A DNA stretch of 15,717 nucleotides from Bdellovibrionales bacterium (GCA_947457605.1 CANGWP010000041.1:1-15717); one strand, 5' to 3'; shown: positions 7,422-14,582, numbered from the stretch's first letter. Program-made: numbers and translations. Notes: generated from the letters alone by a model not told the origin.

Positions 7422-9119
7422 TCAAAGCCTGAAGTAAAGATTCAAGCGGCCAAAAGCGGATGGCTCATGCCAGGTATTTTCAAGGCCAATACCCTTGAAA
7501 ACAGGGAGTTCCATTTCGATCGCGTTCCTGCCCTCGAGCTCGCTCGCCATTTTCAGAATCATTGATGCGATCTTGCGTCGCAAGCCGGGAACCAGATACG
7601 AAGGAAGATCGTAGTCACGGATTCCATTGATGATCTCGGATGAGTCCGATTTGAGACGGTCAATCGAGATCACGAGAAACGGCATCTCGTTTCTCAACTC
7701 AAAAACAAGCTTTGTGCTCAGACGAAGTGGGAATCGAATCGGGTGCTTGGGATTGATGATGATGCTCTGGAGGCCTTTTCCTCCCTTGTAGACGACATCA
7801 AGATAGAGCTCCGGAGCAGCCCCGGCATTTTTCAGCACCACGAACGCGCCTTTTGGCCCGAGCTCCAGGTTTTCCTCTTTCAGCATCTCATCCCAGAGCT
7901 TTCCATCAATCGTGGTTTGAAGAAGGCGGTTCAGGTATTCCTCTGAAACACTGAGGGCGATGTCCGCACTGCCACTCGAGATCCTGTCCCGAACCTCTTC
8001 CTTGGCGTTGATCCGGTCTACGTCCGAAACAGCTCGAATCGGAGGATTCATTCGCATGTGGTTGACGCATGACTCTTTGTACTTCAGAAAAAGGTCGTGG
8101 GTGCAAAGTTCTCCGGTGAGGGAGAGGGAGAACTGATTCGGATCAGGTTTTGAAAAAACCTTGCTCAGATACCTCGTGTAGATCTCCTCGGTTGAAACCG
8201 AAAGTGAGCTCGGAAGGGTTTTGCTGAAGACGGTGTCTAGAATCGCAGGACCGATCGAATCCTTGAGAGCAGACCCGATCCTGTTGATCACCAAAGAAAT
8301 GATTCTGCCCATGTGCCTCTGCACCAGCGGCTTGAACTCATCGAAGGTGATCGATCGTGAAAGCGTATTCAGTCGCACTACCACCGGATTGATCGACAAA
8401 TCGTCAGAGGAGAGGGCTTGTCGCGAGGCTGTTCCGAAAATTCGGATCTCACCTGAGTGCTTCTCGACGTATCCAGGAAGTGAGTCAAGTCTCGAGTCTA
8501 TCAGTTTGAATCGGATCTGCTGGTCCCGGGTTGCCTCAAGGTCCACTCCGAATTCAGCCGGCTCCAGCGTGTTTGGAACCTCTACGGATGCTGGCTTCAG
8601 GAATCCGGTGAGGTACGCATCCGCCTTGCCGGTCTTGGGATTCGGAATCATGAAGTCCAGTTGGACTCCATCGGGCAATCCGATGTCGACTCCCTGAATG
8701 GAGGCAATCGCCTTCAAACGGACGCTGGGGTCGATGACTTCCACATTTTCCGGACGAGCGTGGAGTGTATGGACTTTGTAGTAAATTCTCGGGATCCGAA
8801 TTCTTAGGAAGGCTCCTTTTGAGTCCACTCGGAAGGTGTTGGAAATGGTTTCCCTGATCTTCTTGAACTCAGGCTTGGAAGAAAAATCATCCAGTGGAAT
8901 TTCGGTGTCTTCCGAGAGCGGGGTTGTGTCTGTCATTCCATCGCTCAGGTTTGAGTTCTTTAGAATCAAGCGGATCTTGTCAATGAGCCAGGAAGTGGAT
9001 TTCTGGTCGAGTCTTGTCTGAATCAGAAGATCCTCGGATTCCGCGCGGACCGGTGAGTGAGAGAGAAGCATTGCGATCGGCAGGGCGATCAGCCGGATCA
9101 GGTGTCCTTTTGATTTCAT
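7422..9119 (-). CDS. Large secreted protein, paralog 2 (possible two-domain lipid-binding fold)
   Basis: I do not recognise a named family. The 565 residues begin with a signal peptide (MKSKGHLIRLIALPIAML, cleavage after VRA at residue 26). The rest splits into two similar-looking halves of alternating beta strands, each closed by a long amphipathic helix: residues about 262-298 (FKPLVQRHMGRIISLVINRI) and 512-530 (LRRKIASMILKMASELE). Between them lies NQFSLSLTGELC with C339 and C351, which could form a disulfide. Large-scale order and motifs match the upstream gene: PENVEVIDPSVRLKA here versus ANSFEVSASWPVSQLKA there, and the N.FS....G..C block at residues 328-339 in this protein and 328-339 in the other. 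Two-half strand-plus-helix proteins of this size recall TULIP/BPI-type lipid carriers, which is inference. Translation is coupled by an ATGA overlap; GAGGGAG lies about 12 nt upstream. Location: periplasm or outside. Confidence 0.8.
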   Translation of the reverse strand: MKSKGHLIRLIALPIAMLLSHSPVRAESEDLLIQTRLDQKSTSWLIDKIRLILKNSNLSDGMTDTTPLSEDTEIPLDDFSSKPEFKKIRETISNTFRVDSKGAFLRIRIPRIYYKVHTLHARPENVEVIDPSVRLKAIASIQGVDIGLPDGVQLDFMIPNPKTGKADAYLTGFLKPASVEVPNTLEPAEFGVDLEATRDQQIRFKLIDSRLDSLPGYVEKHSGEIRIFGTASRQALSSDDLSINPVVVRLNTLSRSITFDEFKPLVQRHMGRIISLVINRIGSALKDSIGPAILDTVFSKTLPSSLSVSTEEIYTRYLSKVFSKPDPNQFSLSLTGELCTHDLFLKYKESCVNHMRMNPPIRAVSDVDRINAKEEVRDRISSGSADIALSVSEEYLNRLLQTTIDGKLWDEMLKEENLELGPKGAFVVLKNAGAAPELYLDVVYKGGKGLQSIIINPKHPIRFPLRLSTKLVFELRNEMPFLVISIDRLKSDSSEIINGIRDYDLPSYLVPGLRRKIASMILKMASELEGRNAIEMELPVFKGIGLENTWHEPSAFGRLNLYFRL

Positions 9120-10870
9120 TTTCGTTTTACTCCCTCATCCTTCAAGTCACCTGAGATCAAGAGTCCGTGATTGGGTGTGATCCGGACCGTTTTCGGTTTG
9201 AATGAAAAATCCCGAACGGTGATCGGACCATTGACCGGAATCACCATTGTTTTTGGAAGCATGGATTCGAATTCCTGTTTCAGCGTATTCATGAAGCTTT
9301 TTCGAACCACATTCGTCATTGACGAAACATTGCTGAGGCACCATCCGGGAGGACAGTTGATGGGGGCGATGTAGCCGCCATCGGAGGTGAAAGGGAGTTG
9401 CACGGCCACCCCGAGTTGAGCCTGTTGGGAAGCATCCTCTGCGATTCCTGTAATCTTGAATTTGATTTCTAGCGGGACTTTCACCGTTTTTCCGGAGCCG
9501 AAGTAGTACTCAATCAAGTCTCCGAGCGAAAGCTTCAGGCGTTCGCCGAAAGACGAGTTGGCTTTGATGGTCTTGAGGATGTCGATGTCGAGGTTTACGA
9601 TTGCGGATACTGCGTTCGAGTTGGGATCAAATCGAAGCCTGAGGCCGGAGGAGGAGAGGCGTACTCCCGCCGTTTTGTTTTCAGCATTGAAATACCCTCG
9701 AATCCGCTCCTGAAACCGTTCCGAGTGCACAATGTCCTGCACGATTGATTCATACAATACGACTCCGGCATCATCCGGCGGAGGCATCAGGTTCACGTCT
9801 CGCATCCCGATCGGGCTGATTCTGGATGTGTCCGTGAGACAGGTGTCATCCACGCAAAAACGACCTGCGATCTGGGCCGAAAAGAGATTGGACTCCTGTA
9901 TGTACTGCAGGTAGCTGAAGATGAAATCCATCTGGATTCCGGATAGCAGATTCTTGAAGTTCTGGCTGAAGTCGGATGGACCAATCACATCGCTCGAGTT
10001 CAGGCTGAACTTGATCAAGGGAGCAGATTCGATTTTTTCTGCGATCGCTTTCACGTTCTCTTCGATGGCCGCAGTAACCCTGGATCGGAGGGTTCGAACG
10101 ATTTGGGGTTCAGATTGCTGGAAGTGGGAGCGGATGGAGGGCTCGTCCGCCATCAGCGTTTGGCCGTTCGAGACGATTTGAAGTCGTAGAGGTTGTTTGT
10201 CCAGGGTCAGTTTTCCAAGTGAAACATAGAAGTTCGGGTGGGACTTTGAATTGAGATTTGTGCGGTAGCTCGTGACCCGGATTCTGCTTCCCATGTCATT
10301 GAGTTCAAAAAGAAGTTTCATCTCAAGTTGGATCGGGACGGATCGTTTCGAGAGTCCAAGGGTGACTCCGTTGGAATCGATTCGGAAGGGTCGATCAAAA
10401 GCCCCGGCCGGCACCTTGATGGATACAGTATCAGCCGTTGCTTTCAGTTGACTTACCGGCCAGCTTGCAGAGACCTCGAAGGAGTTTGCGGTCAGCTTGG
10501 CAACGTTCAGCTTCAGCGATGATTCCGGAAGAACCAGTTGGGTTTGAAGGGGACTTACGGCAAGATCAAGGGTGTCCCGAATGCCCAGAATGTCGAGAAT
10601 CTCTTTCAGGCCGGGCTTGGGGTCCGGGAGCTCGATTTTTTGTTCATAGGCGGGAGTCTCGAATTCCAGTTTTCCACCACTCAAATCCGCATTCAAGGAG
10701 CGGGCGATGATTCCGCGTACCACGGCTTCGATGCTTTCACTTCGGATCAGGGTGTTTCCGATCGGGCGGCTTCCCGGATACGATTCGTAGAGGACTTCCT
10801 GTGAAATGGCAGGCTTCCAGGGAAGAATGGGCATCGCCAACAGCAAGAAGAGGAAGGATTGAGGTCTCAT
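9116..10870 (-). CDS. Large secreted protein, paralog 1 (possible two-domain lipid-binding fold)
   Basis: I do not recognise a named family. The 584-residue protein starts with a signal peptide (MRPQSFLFLLLAMPILPW, cleavage around residues 21-24). Like its downstream neighbour it alternates beta strands with two amphipathic helices, about 245-283 (IRSHFQQSEPQIVRTLRSRV, continuing to AIAEKI) and 519-540 (VVRKSFMNTLKQEFESML). It has two CxxxxC pairs: C339/C344 in GRFCVDDTC and C506/C511 in NCPPGWC. These probably form disulfides, as expected outside the cytoplasm. LRLRFDPNSNAVSAIVNLDIDI is a typical long amphipathic strand pair. AAAGGA stands about 6 nt before the ATG, and a promoter with palindromic elements lies 60-80 bp upstream. 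It is first in a minus-strand operon with its paralog and probably the YgiD-like enzyme. A role in lipid binding or transfer across the periplasm is a hypothesis based on architecture only; an outer-membrane-associated structural role is equally open. Confidence 0.8.
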   Translation of the reverse strand: MRPQSFLFLLLAMPILPWKPAISQEVLYESYPGSRPIGNTLIRSESIEAVVRGIIARSLNADLSGGKLEFETPAYEQKIELPDPKPGLKEILDILGIRDTLDLAVSPLQTQLVLPESSLKLNVAKLTANSFEVSASWPVSQLKATADTVSIKVPAGAFDRPFRIDSNGVTLGLSKRSVPIQLEMKLLFELNDMGSRIRVTSYRTNLNSKSHPNFYVSLGKLTLDKQPLRLQIVSNGQTLMADEPSIRSHFQQSEPQIVRTLRSRVTAAIEENVKAIAEKIESAPLIKFSLNSSDVIGPSDFSQNFKNLLSGIQMDFIFSYLQYIQESNLFSAQIAGRFCVDDTCLTDTSRISPIGMRDVNLMPPPDDAGVVLYESIVQDIVHSERFQERIRGYFNAENKTAGVRLSSSGLRLRFDPNSNAVSAIVNLDIDILKTIKANSSFGERLKLSLGDLIEYYFGSGKTVKVPLEIKFKITGIAEDASQQAQLGVAVQLPFTSDGGYIAPINCPPGWCLSNVSSMTNVVRKSFMNTLKQEFESMLPKTMVIPVNGPITVRDFSFKPKTVRITPNHGLLISGDLKDEGVKRK

Positions 10871-10917
10871 GGCTTTCCTTTCAACAAGTGCGGAATTAAC
10901 AAGACCCGTTTATTTTG

Positions 10918-10934
10918 TAAACTAACAAAGTTTA
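10918..10934. promoter_or_regulatory. Palindrome TAAACT-N5-AGTTTA (operator candidate)
   Basis: Six-base perfect arms, TAAACT (10918-10923) and AGTTTA (10929-10934), surround a 5-bp spacer AACAA. The right arm is the putative -10 of the minus-strand operon. It shares the TGTAAA core with the 19-bp palindrome to its right (TGTAAACT here; TGTAAAAAG there). The two centres are 34 bp apart, about three helical turns, which would place bound dimers on the same DNA face. Confidence 0.45.
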
Positions 10935-10957
10935 AAGATTCATTTTTTTAGTGTAAA
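10929..10957 (-). promoter_or_regulatory. Putative promoter of the secreted-paralog operon
   Basis: Read on the minus strand, TTTACA (complement of 10952-10957, 5/6 to the -35 consensus) is followed after exactly 17 bp by TAAACT (complement of 10929-10934, 4/6 to the -10). Initiation near 10922 would leave about a 50-nt leader with the AAAGGA ribosome site. The -35 lies inside the 19-bp palindrome and the -10 inside the smaller one, which would let a regulator block or control this promoter. Confidence 0.5.
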
Positions 10958-10969
10958 AAGTTTTTACAC
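10951..10969. promoter_or_regulatory. Perfect 19-bp palindrome GTGTAAAAAGTTTTTACAC (operator candidate)
   Basis: Nine-base perfect arms surround a single central G. Such a compact symmetric site, too tight to be a stem-loop with a normal hairpin loop (stem must open at the centre), is typical of a dimeric transcription factor. It lies in the middle of the divergent intergenic region and covers the minus-strand -35. I do not recognise it as the site of a known regulator, and no regulator gene is present in the window. Confidence 0.6.
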
Positions 10970-11051
10970 CCGGCAGGAAGTTTGCCGAACCTTTTCACTC
11001 TTCTTGACTTAACCTCCTGAAAACACGATTCAAACCCGATGGCACGTCTCA

Positions 11052-11060
11052 TGCTTTAGT
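11052..11060 (+). promoter_or_regulatory. Extended -10 candidate for the gene at 11087, inside an inverted repeat
   Basis: TGcTTTAGT (TG-n-TTTAGT, four of six to TATAAT) would start transcription near 11067, leaving a leader of about 20 nt with the ribosome site. TTGACT at 11004-11009 is too far to serve as its -35. The box is flanked by the inverted repeat CCCGAT (11035-11040) and ATCGGG (11061-11066). Confidence 0.3.
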
Positions 11061-11074
11061 ATCGGGAAACCCAG

Positions 11075-11083
11075 AAAGGAGGT
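11075..11083 (+). promoter_or_regulatory. Near-ideal ribosome binding site AAAGGAGGT
   Basis: This nine-base stretch is almost fully complementary to the 3' end of 16S rRNA and ends 3 nt before ATG 11087. It is by far the strongest ribosome site in the window, fixes the start of the gene, and suggests high expression. Confidence 0.8.
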
Positions 11084-11086
11084 TGC

Positions 11087-12307
11087 ATGTCGAGCGGTGT
11101 ATTGAGCCCTTGGGCGTTCTTCAAAAGCACTTTTTACAAGTTCTGCTTCGGACTCGGTCTTGCGACCCTTTCCTATTACTCCTTTGCCGGAGTGAAGGCC
11201 TGGATTGATGAGCGCCATGCCCATGCCGAGAAAAATCGAGGAGTCGGTTTTCAAGAAAAAATCAATTCATTGACCGATTCGGGTTCAGGTTCCGAGTCTA
11301 CGGTCCAGATGACGCAATTTCCTTACAGTGTTCCTCAAGCCATGCCACTTCCCTCGGGAGCCCCCGCGGTTCAAGGGGGTGCCGGAGATGTTGCGGTTCT
11401 GCCAGTCGGCACAGAAGGAGTTCTTTCTGCGGCAGCCACTCCGGATCCCGCACTTGCTGCGACGGCGGAAGTCGCGCCGAATCCTGAAGCCGGAGAAGTA
11501 GTGCCAAATGGAGCGATGGAAATGCCTCCTCCCTTTGCCATTCCGTACGCCTATGATGCTGGAGTTCCGGGTTCGGAATCAGGCGAAGATTCGGGGAGTG
11601 GGAAAAAGACCGAACGTGCTTCAGATCAGGCTTCATCGGCTTCCGCAGGTGGGGCCAGCAATGAATCCTTTTACGGTGCTGCGACTCCTGGCATTTTCAC
11701 TCCAGGCGGGTCCAATGCCAATTCCCAGTCTTCTCAGAATACTGCAAATCAACTTTTGCCATCCGATCTGACATTCCTTACGACCGGACTTCAGGCTGTT
11801 TTTTCAGCGGGACCGGTTGGAGTAAACAGCGCCGGAAGCCAGGCCACCATTCATACCTCCCGGTGGACTCCGAGCGAGGGGCTTTCCCCGGAAGTGAAGT
11901 TTTCGATTGTGGGGTCAAATGTGAATGCGCTTACCTTTCAGGTGGGTGTGAATCTTCAGAGCGCCAATGGTACCTATGCCCTTCATTCCGGAGTGGGAAG
12001 CGCGGTTACGGTGAACGCACGAAATGAATATCGCAGCGCTCAGCTTTTCCGGGTTTTTGAATTCAGATTGTCGAATATTTCCGTGCGAGCAGGCGAGATT
12101 CTTCGTCAGGTGCATGTAACGCTATCGTTTGAGGCGGGAAGCGCTTCAAACCCTGCGGTGGGTGCGGATTCGATGATCAGTTTTGTGCGAACCCAGGTAT
12201 CCATGATTCCGACTCCTTGGAACTTCAATTCACCTGCAGCAAGCACGGACACTCCCGTCATCGCCGATCAGGTCAATTACTCCATGCCGATTGAAAGGCT
12301 GCCGTAA
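11087..12307 (+). CDS. Single-pass membrane protein with long low-complexity linker and C-terminal beta-rich domain (unknown function)
   Basis: I do not recognise this 406-residue protein. Residues 1-16 are short and basic-flanked, followed by a hydrophobic segment at about 17-36 (FYKFCFGLGLATLSYYSFAG). No cleavage site is evident, so it is probably a signal anchor with the rest outside the inner membrane. Residues about 65-225 are low complexity, rich in Ala, Pro, Gly, Ser, Glu and Asn (for example PALAATAEVAPNPEAGEVV, SANASAGGASN-like runs), typical of a flexible wall-spanning linker. Residues about 226-380 alternate polar and hydrophobic residues in strands (TFQVGVNLQSANGTY, RVFEFRLSNISVRAGEILRQVHVTLSFE) and resemble an extracellular beta-sandwich. 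There are no cysteines apart from C20. It has its own strong ribosome site and probably its own promoter, divergent from the paralog operon. Its last 31 bp overlap the end of aat on the other strand. Confidence 0.75.
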   Translation: MSSGVLSPWAFFKSTFYKFCFGLGLATLSYYSFAGVKAWIDERHAHAEKNRGVGFQEKINSLTDSGSGSESTVQMTQFPYSVPQAMPLPSGAPAVQGGAGDVAVLPVGTEGVLSAAATPDPALAATAEVAPNPEAGEVVPNGAMEMPPPFAIPYAYDAGVPGSESGEDSGSGKKTERASDQASSASAGGASNESFYGAATPGIFTPGGSNANSQSSQNTANQLLPSDLTFLTTGLQAVFSAGPVGVNSAGSQATIHTSRWTPSEGLSPEVKFSIVGSNVNALTFQVGVNLQSANGTYALHSGVGSAVTVNARNEYRSAQLFRVFEFRLSNISVRAGEILRQVHVTLSFEAGSASNPAVGADSMISFVRTQVSMIPTPWNFNSPAASTDTPVIADQVNYSMPIERLP

Positions 12308-12951
12308 TCAAATCGTTCGCCTTTCTGAAAGGGGTGAGTGGGGCCGAATTGCTTGATTTTGGATTTCGTTTCCGCAATCCTTTTTTTGAAATCGTTTCTT
12401 GAAACTTCCTTCGCTCCGAAACTTGCGGTGTGAGGGGACACCACCTGAATGTCCATCCAGGTTCGGCCCGCCATTTTCTGGATGGCAACTGCGGCGATCC
12501 ATGCGGCTTTGGATGCGTTTGTTTCGCGATGAAACATGCTTTCTCCTGCGAAATAGCCGCCCGTATCGACCCCATAGAGCCCGCCGATCAGGGAATCTCC
12601 CTTCCAGACCTCGATGCTGTGGGCGTGTCCGAGGCGATGAAGCTCGCAATAGGCGGCTTTCATCTCAGCGGTGATCCAGGTTCCGTCTTCTCCGCGGTCC
12701 GCGCAGGCATCGATCACCTCAGAAAAGGCTTCATTCACGCGATAGGACCAAGCACGATTTTTGAGAAAGGAATGAAGCCGTCTTGGAATGTGCAGGTCCT
12801 TGAAGTCGAGAATCCCGCGTTTTCTTGGGAAATACCAAAGCAGAGGAAGGCCTTCGGTCGGCCAGGGGAACACCCCCTCGGAGTATGCGGCAAGCAGCGT
12901 TTTTGGCGAAAGATCGAGGCCTACGGCGACGATGTCATTTTCATCCGACAT
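12277..12951 (-). CDS. aat: Leucyl/phenylalanyl-tRNA-protein transferase
   Basis: Aat moves Leu or Phe from aminoacyl-tRNA onto N-terminal Arg or Lys of proteins, creating N-degrons recognised by ClpS for ClpAP degradation in the cytoplasm. The family landmarks are all present in the 224-residue product: VGLDLSPKTLLAAYSEGVFPW near the N terminus, WYFPRKRGI (usually W.SP.PR), GTWITAEMKAAY..LH..GHAHSIEVW, GGLYGV..GGYFAGESMFHRETNASK, and the closing D.Q..SPH..SFGAKEVSRNDF. Length is close to the 234 residues of the E. coli protein. ATG 12951-12949 is chosen over the upstream in-frame start at 12999 because it overlaps the thiolase stop (TGATG) and places the conserved LDLSP block at the usual distance. 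Translation is probably coupled to the thiolase. The 3' end overlaps the convergent gene at 11087-12307 by 31 bp. Confidence 0.95.
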   Translation of the reverse strand: MSDENDIVAVGLDLSPKTLLAAYSEGVFPWPTEGLPLLWYFPRKRGILDFKDLHIPRRLHSFLKNRAWSYRVNEAFSEVIDACADRGEDGTWITAEMKAAYCELHRLGHAHSIEVWKGDSLIGGLYGVDTGGYFAGESMFHRETNASKAAWIAAVAIQKMAGRTWMDIQVVSPHTASFGAKEVSRNDFKKRIAETKSKIKQFGPTHPFQKGERFDYGSLSIGME

Positions 12952-14231
12952 CAGGCGGATTCGAGGATCATGACAGAGCCCAGACCCCCGGCCGCACAAA
13001 CGGAAATCAGCCCGTATTGCTTTCCACTTGCCTTTAGTTGGTGCAGGGTTTGCAGGATCAGGCGGCCACCGGTCGCGCCGAAGGGGTGCCCCATCGAAAT
13101 GCTTCCGCCGTTCGGGTTCAGCTTTGTGGAATCGATCGAGCCGATTGCTTTTGAAAGCCCCAGTTTTTCGCGAGCGAAGGTTTCGGATTCGATCGCGCGA
13201 AGGGTTGCAATCACCTGGCCTGCGAACGCCTCATGGATTTCGATCAGATCGAGCTGGTCCCAAGTGAGGCCCGCGGATTTCAAGGCCTTTGGAATCGCGT
13301 AGACCGGGCCAATCAGAAGAGGTTCACTTTGAATGTCGACTCCGGCTGCGGCGTAGCTCTTCAGGAACCCAAGGGGTTTCAATCCGAGTTCGCGCGCGCG
13401 CGATTCCGTCATCAGGAGAAGGGCCGAGGCGCCATCGGTGAGCGGGCTTGCGTTTCCTGCGGTGATGGTTCCATCCTGATAGAAAACAGGCTTCAGTTTT
13501 CCAAGCTTCTCAAGACTCGAATCAGACCTGACATCGGTATCGCGATCCACGACCTTTCCATCAGGGGTAGGAACCTTGCAAACATGGGACTTGAAGAAAC
13601 CCCGCTCCCAAGCGGCATTCGCTTTCTGATGGCTTTCCAATGCGTATTGATCCTGTTCCGCGCGTCCGACCTTGAAGAGTCGTGCCATGAGGTCTGCGGA
13701 TTGCCCCATGGTGAGTCCCGTTGTCGGTTCCTTGATGCCAGGAGCCTGGGGTGCAAGAAAGGCGCCTTTGAATTTCGAGAGCATGCCAAGGCGCTGGCCC
13801 ATGGTCTTGGCTTTTGCGATGTCCTGAAAATAATTGGTTGCCTCAAGACTGAACAGCGCGCGGACAGAGCTGATGGACTCCACGCCTCCGGCAAGACCGA
13901 TTCCGATTTGCCCCGATGAAATTTTTGCTGCAATTCCGGCCGCAGCTTCCATTGCGGATGCGCAGTAACGATTGATTCCGGTTGCGGCAATGGTTGCGGG
14001 AAGTCCTGAATCGAACTGGGCCTCGCGGGCGATGTTCGATCCTTCGGCCGGAGCGCTTACGATTCCCATGTAGATTTCATCAATGAGATTCGGATCCACT
14101 CCGGTAACGCTTACGGCTTCGCGGAGAGCGATTCCCCCGAGTTGGGCTGCGGACATTTTCTGATAAACGGAGCGTGCACGTGCGAAAGGAGTTCTGGCTC
14201 CACCGATGATTGCGATTCTTTCTTGATTCAT
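12951..14231 (-). CDS. fadI: Acetyl-CoA acyltransferase (thiolase, FadI-like)
   Basis: The 426-residue protein is a degradative thiolase that cleaves 3-ketoacyl-CoA with CoA to acetyl-CoA and a shortened acyl-CoA, the last step of beta-oxidation. Nucleophilic C90 lies in NRYCASAME; the C-terminal catalytic pair is H382 (GHPFGATGGR) and C412 (SVCAAGGLG). H333 in IEIHEAFAGQ replaces the Asn of NEAF found in many thiolases and, with NPNGGSISMGHPFGATG, matches the FadI/HADHB branch. The region around C90 is closer to acetyl-CoA acetyltransferases, so the subfamily name is moderately certain while the enzyme class is firm. The gene starts 16 bp after the HPt-like gene with no clear Shine-Dalgarno, and its TGA overlaps the aat start. 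No fadJ or acyl-CoA dehydrogenase is in the window, so the rest of the pathway must be elsewhere. Confidence 0.9.
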   Translation of the reverse strand: MNQERIAIIGGARTPFARARSVYQKMSAAQLGGIALREAVSVTGVDPNLIDEIYMGIVSAPAEGSNIAREAQFDSGLPATIAATGINRYCASAMEAAAGIAAKISSGQIGIGLAGGVESISSVRALFSLEATNYFQDIAKAKTMGQRLGMLSKFKGAFLAPQAPGIKEPTTGLTMGQSADLMARLFKVGRAEQDQYALESHQKANAAWERGFFKSHVCKVPTPDGKVVDRDTDVRSDSSLEKLGKLKPVFYQDGTITAGNASPLTDGASALLLMTESRARELGLKPLGFLKSYAAAGVDIQSEPLLIGPVYAIPKALKSAGLTWDQLDLIEIHEAFAGQVIATLRAIESETFAREKLGLSKAIGSIDSTKLNPNGGSISMGHPFGATGGRLILQTLHQLKASGKQYGLISVCAAGGLGSVMILESA

Positions 14232-14247
14232 GGAACCAGTGTAGAAC

Positions 14248-14559
14248 TTACCGGTCCTGCTCTTCCACTAAAAAGCGATCGAGTTTTTTGAAGAGATTTT
14301 CCATTGCGACCTTGGCTTCAGTGTTGATTGCAGTTTTGGAAAGCGCGCTTGAGTTCAGAACTTCGAGTGCCCGATTCACATCCTCGGACAATCCGGTGAA
14401 TCCGAAATTCTGAGCGCCCTCCGCCAGGTGACCCGCCTCGAGTTTGAGTCCGCCCCAGTCCCGGTCCATGAGTTGCTTGCGCATTTTTTTTAAACGAGAG
14501 GTGACCCTCTCAATGTAACCGGACTTGACTCTGTTTTGAATCTCTCGGGTGGAAAACAT
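14248..14559 (-). CDS. Small HPt-domain-like protein with displaced histidine
   Basis: The 103-residue, mostly helical protein has one block, LKLEAGHLAEGAQNFGFTGL followed by SEDVNRALEVL. This follows the histidine-phosphotransfer consensus (..AHxLKGSAxxFGF..L...A..LE) in spacing and character. W35 and L38 before it also fit HPt helix alpha-B. In the ungapped alignment the phospho-accepting His falls on G43, and the next residue is H44. Thus it is either an HPt domain with its histidine moved by one, or a degenerate, non-phosphorylated relative. No kinase or receiver gene is nearby. The protein is cytoplasmic (no signal or membrane segment) and basic near the N terminus. AAGG directly abuts the ATG and no better Shine-Dalgarno exists, so it may rely on coupling with tolB, 46 bp upstream. 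Family assignment is from pattern only. Confidence 0.6.
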   Translation of the reverse strand: MFSTREIQNRVKSGYIERVTSRLKKMRKQLMDRDWGGLKLEAGHLAEGAQNFGFTGLSEDVNRALEVLNSSALSKTAINTEAKVAMENLFKKLDRFLVEEQDR

Positions 14560-14582
14560 CCTTGGCAGACTCTATCGGAGTG

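Noticed and set aside
9116..9119. A frameshift splitting one long secreted protein into two
   Set aside because: The second gene has its own signal peptide and ribosome site, and the two proteins align with each other, so they are tandem paralogs rather than one broken gene.
11039..11059. Six-codon mini-ORF (ATG GCA CGT CTC ATG CTT TAG) as a leader peptide
   Set aside because: No ribosome site, and the likely transcription start is downstream of it.
12293..12332. GAAAGG / CCTTTC / GAAAGG repeats after the gene at 11087 as a terminator
   Set aside because: The best stem is 5 bp with a 3-nt loop, lies inside the aat coding sequence and lacks a T-run.
12430..13302. A 290-codon open frame on the plus strand opposite aat and the thiolase
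   Set aside because: It is antisense to two clear enzyme genes, has no domain-like or compositionally normal protein, and ends inside the thiolase. It results from codon bias of the real genes.
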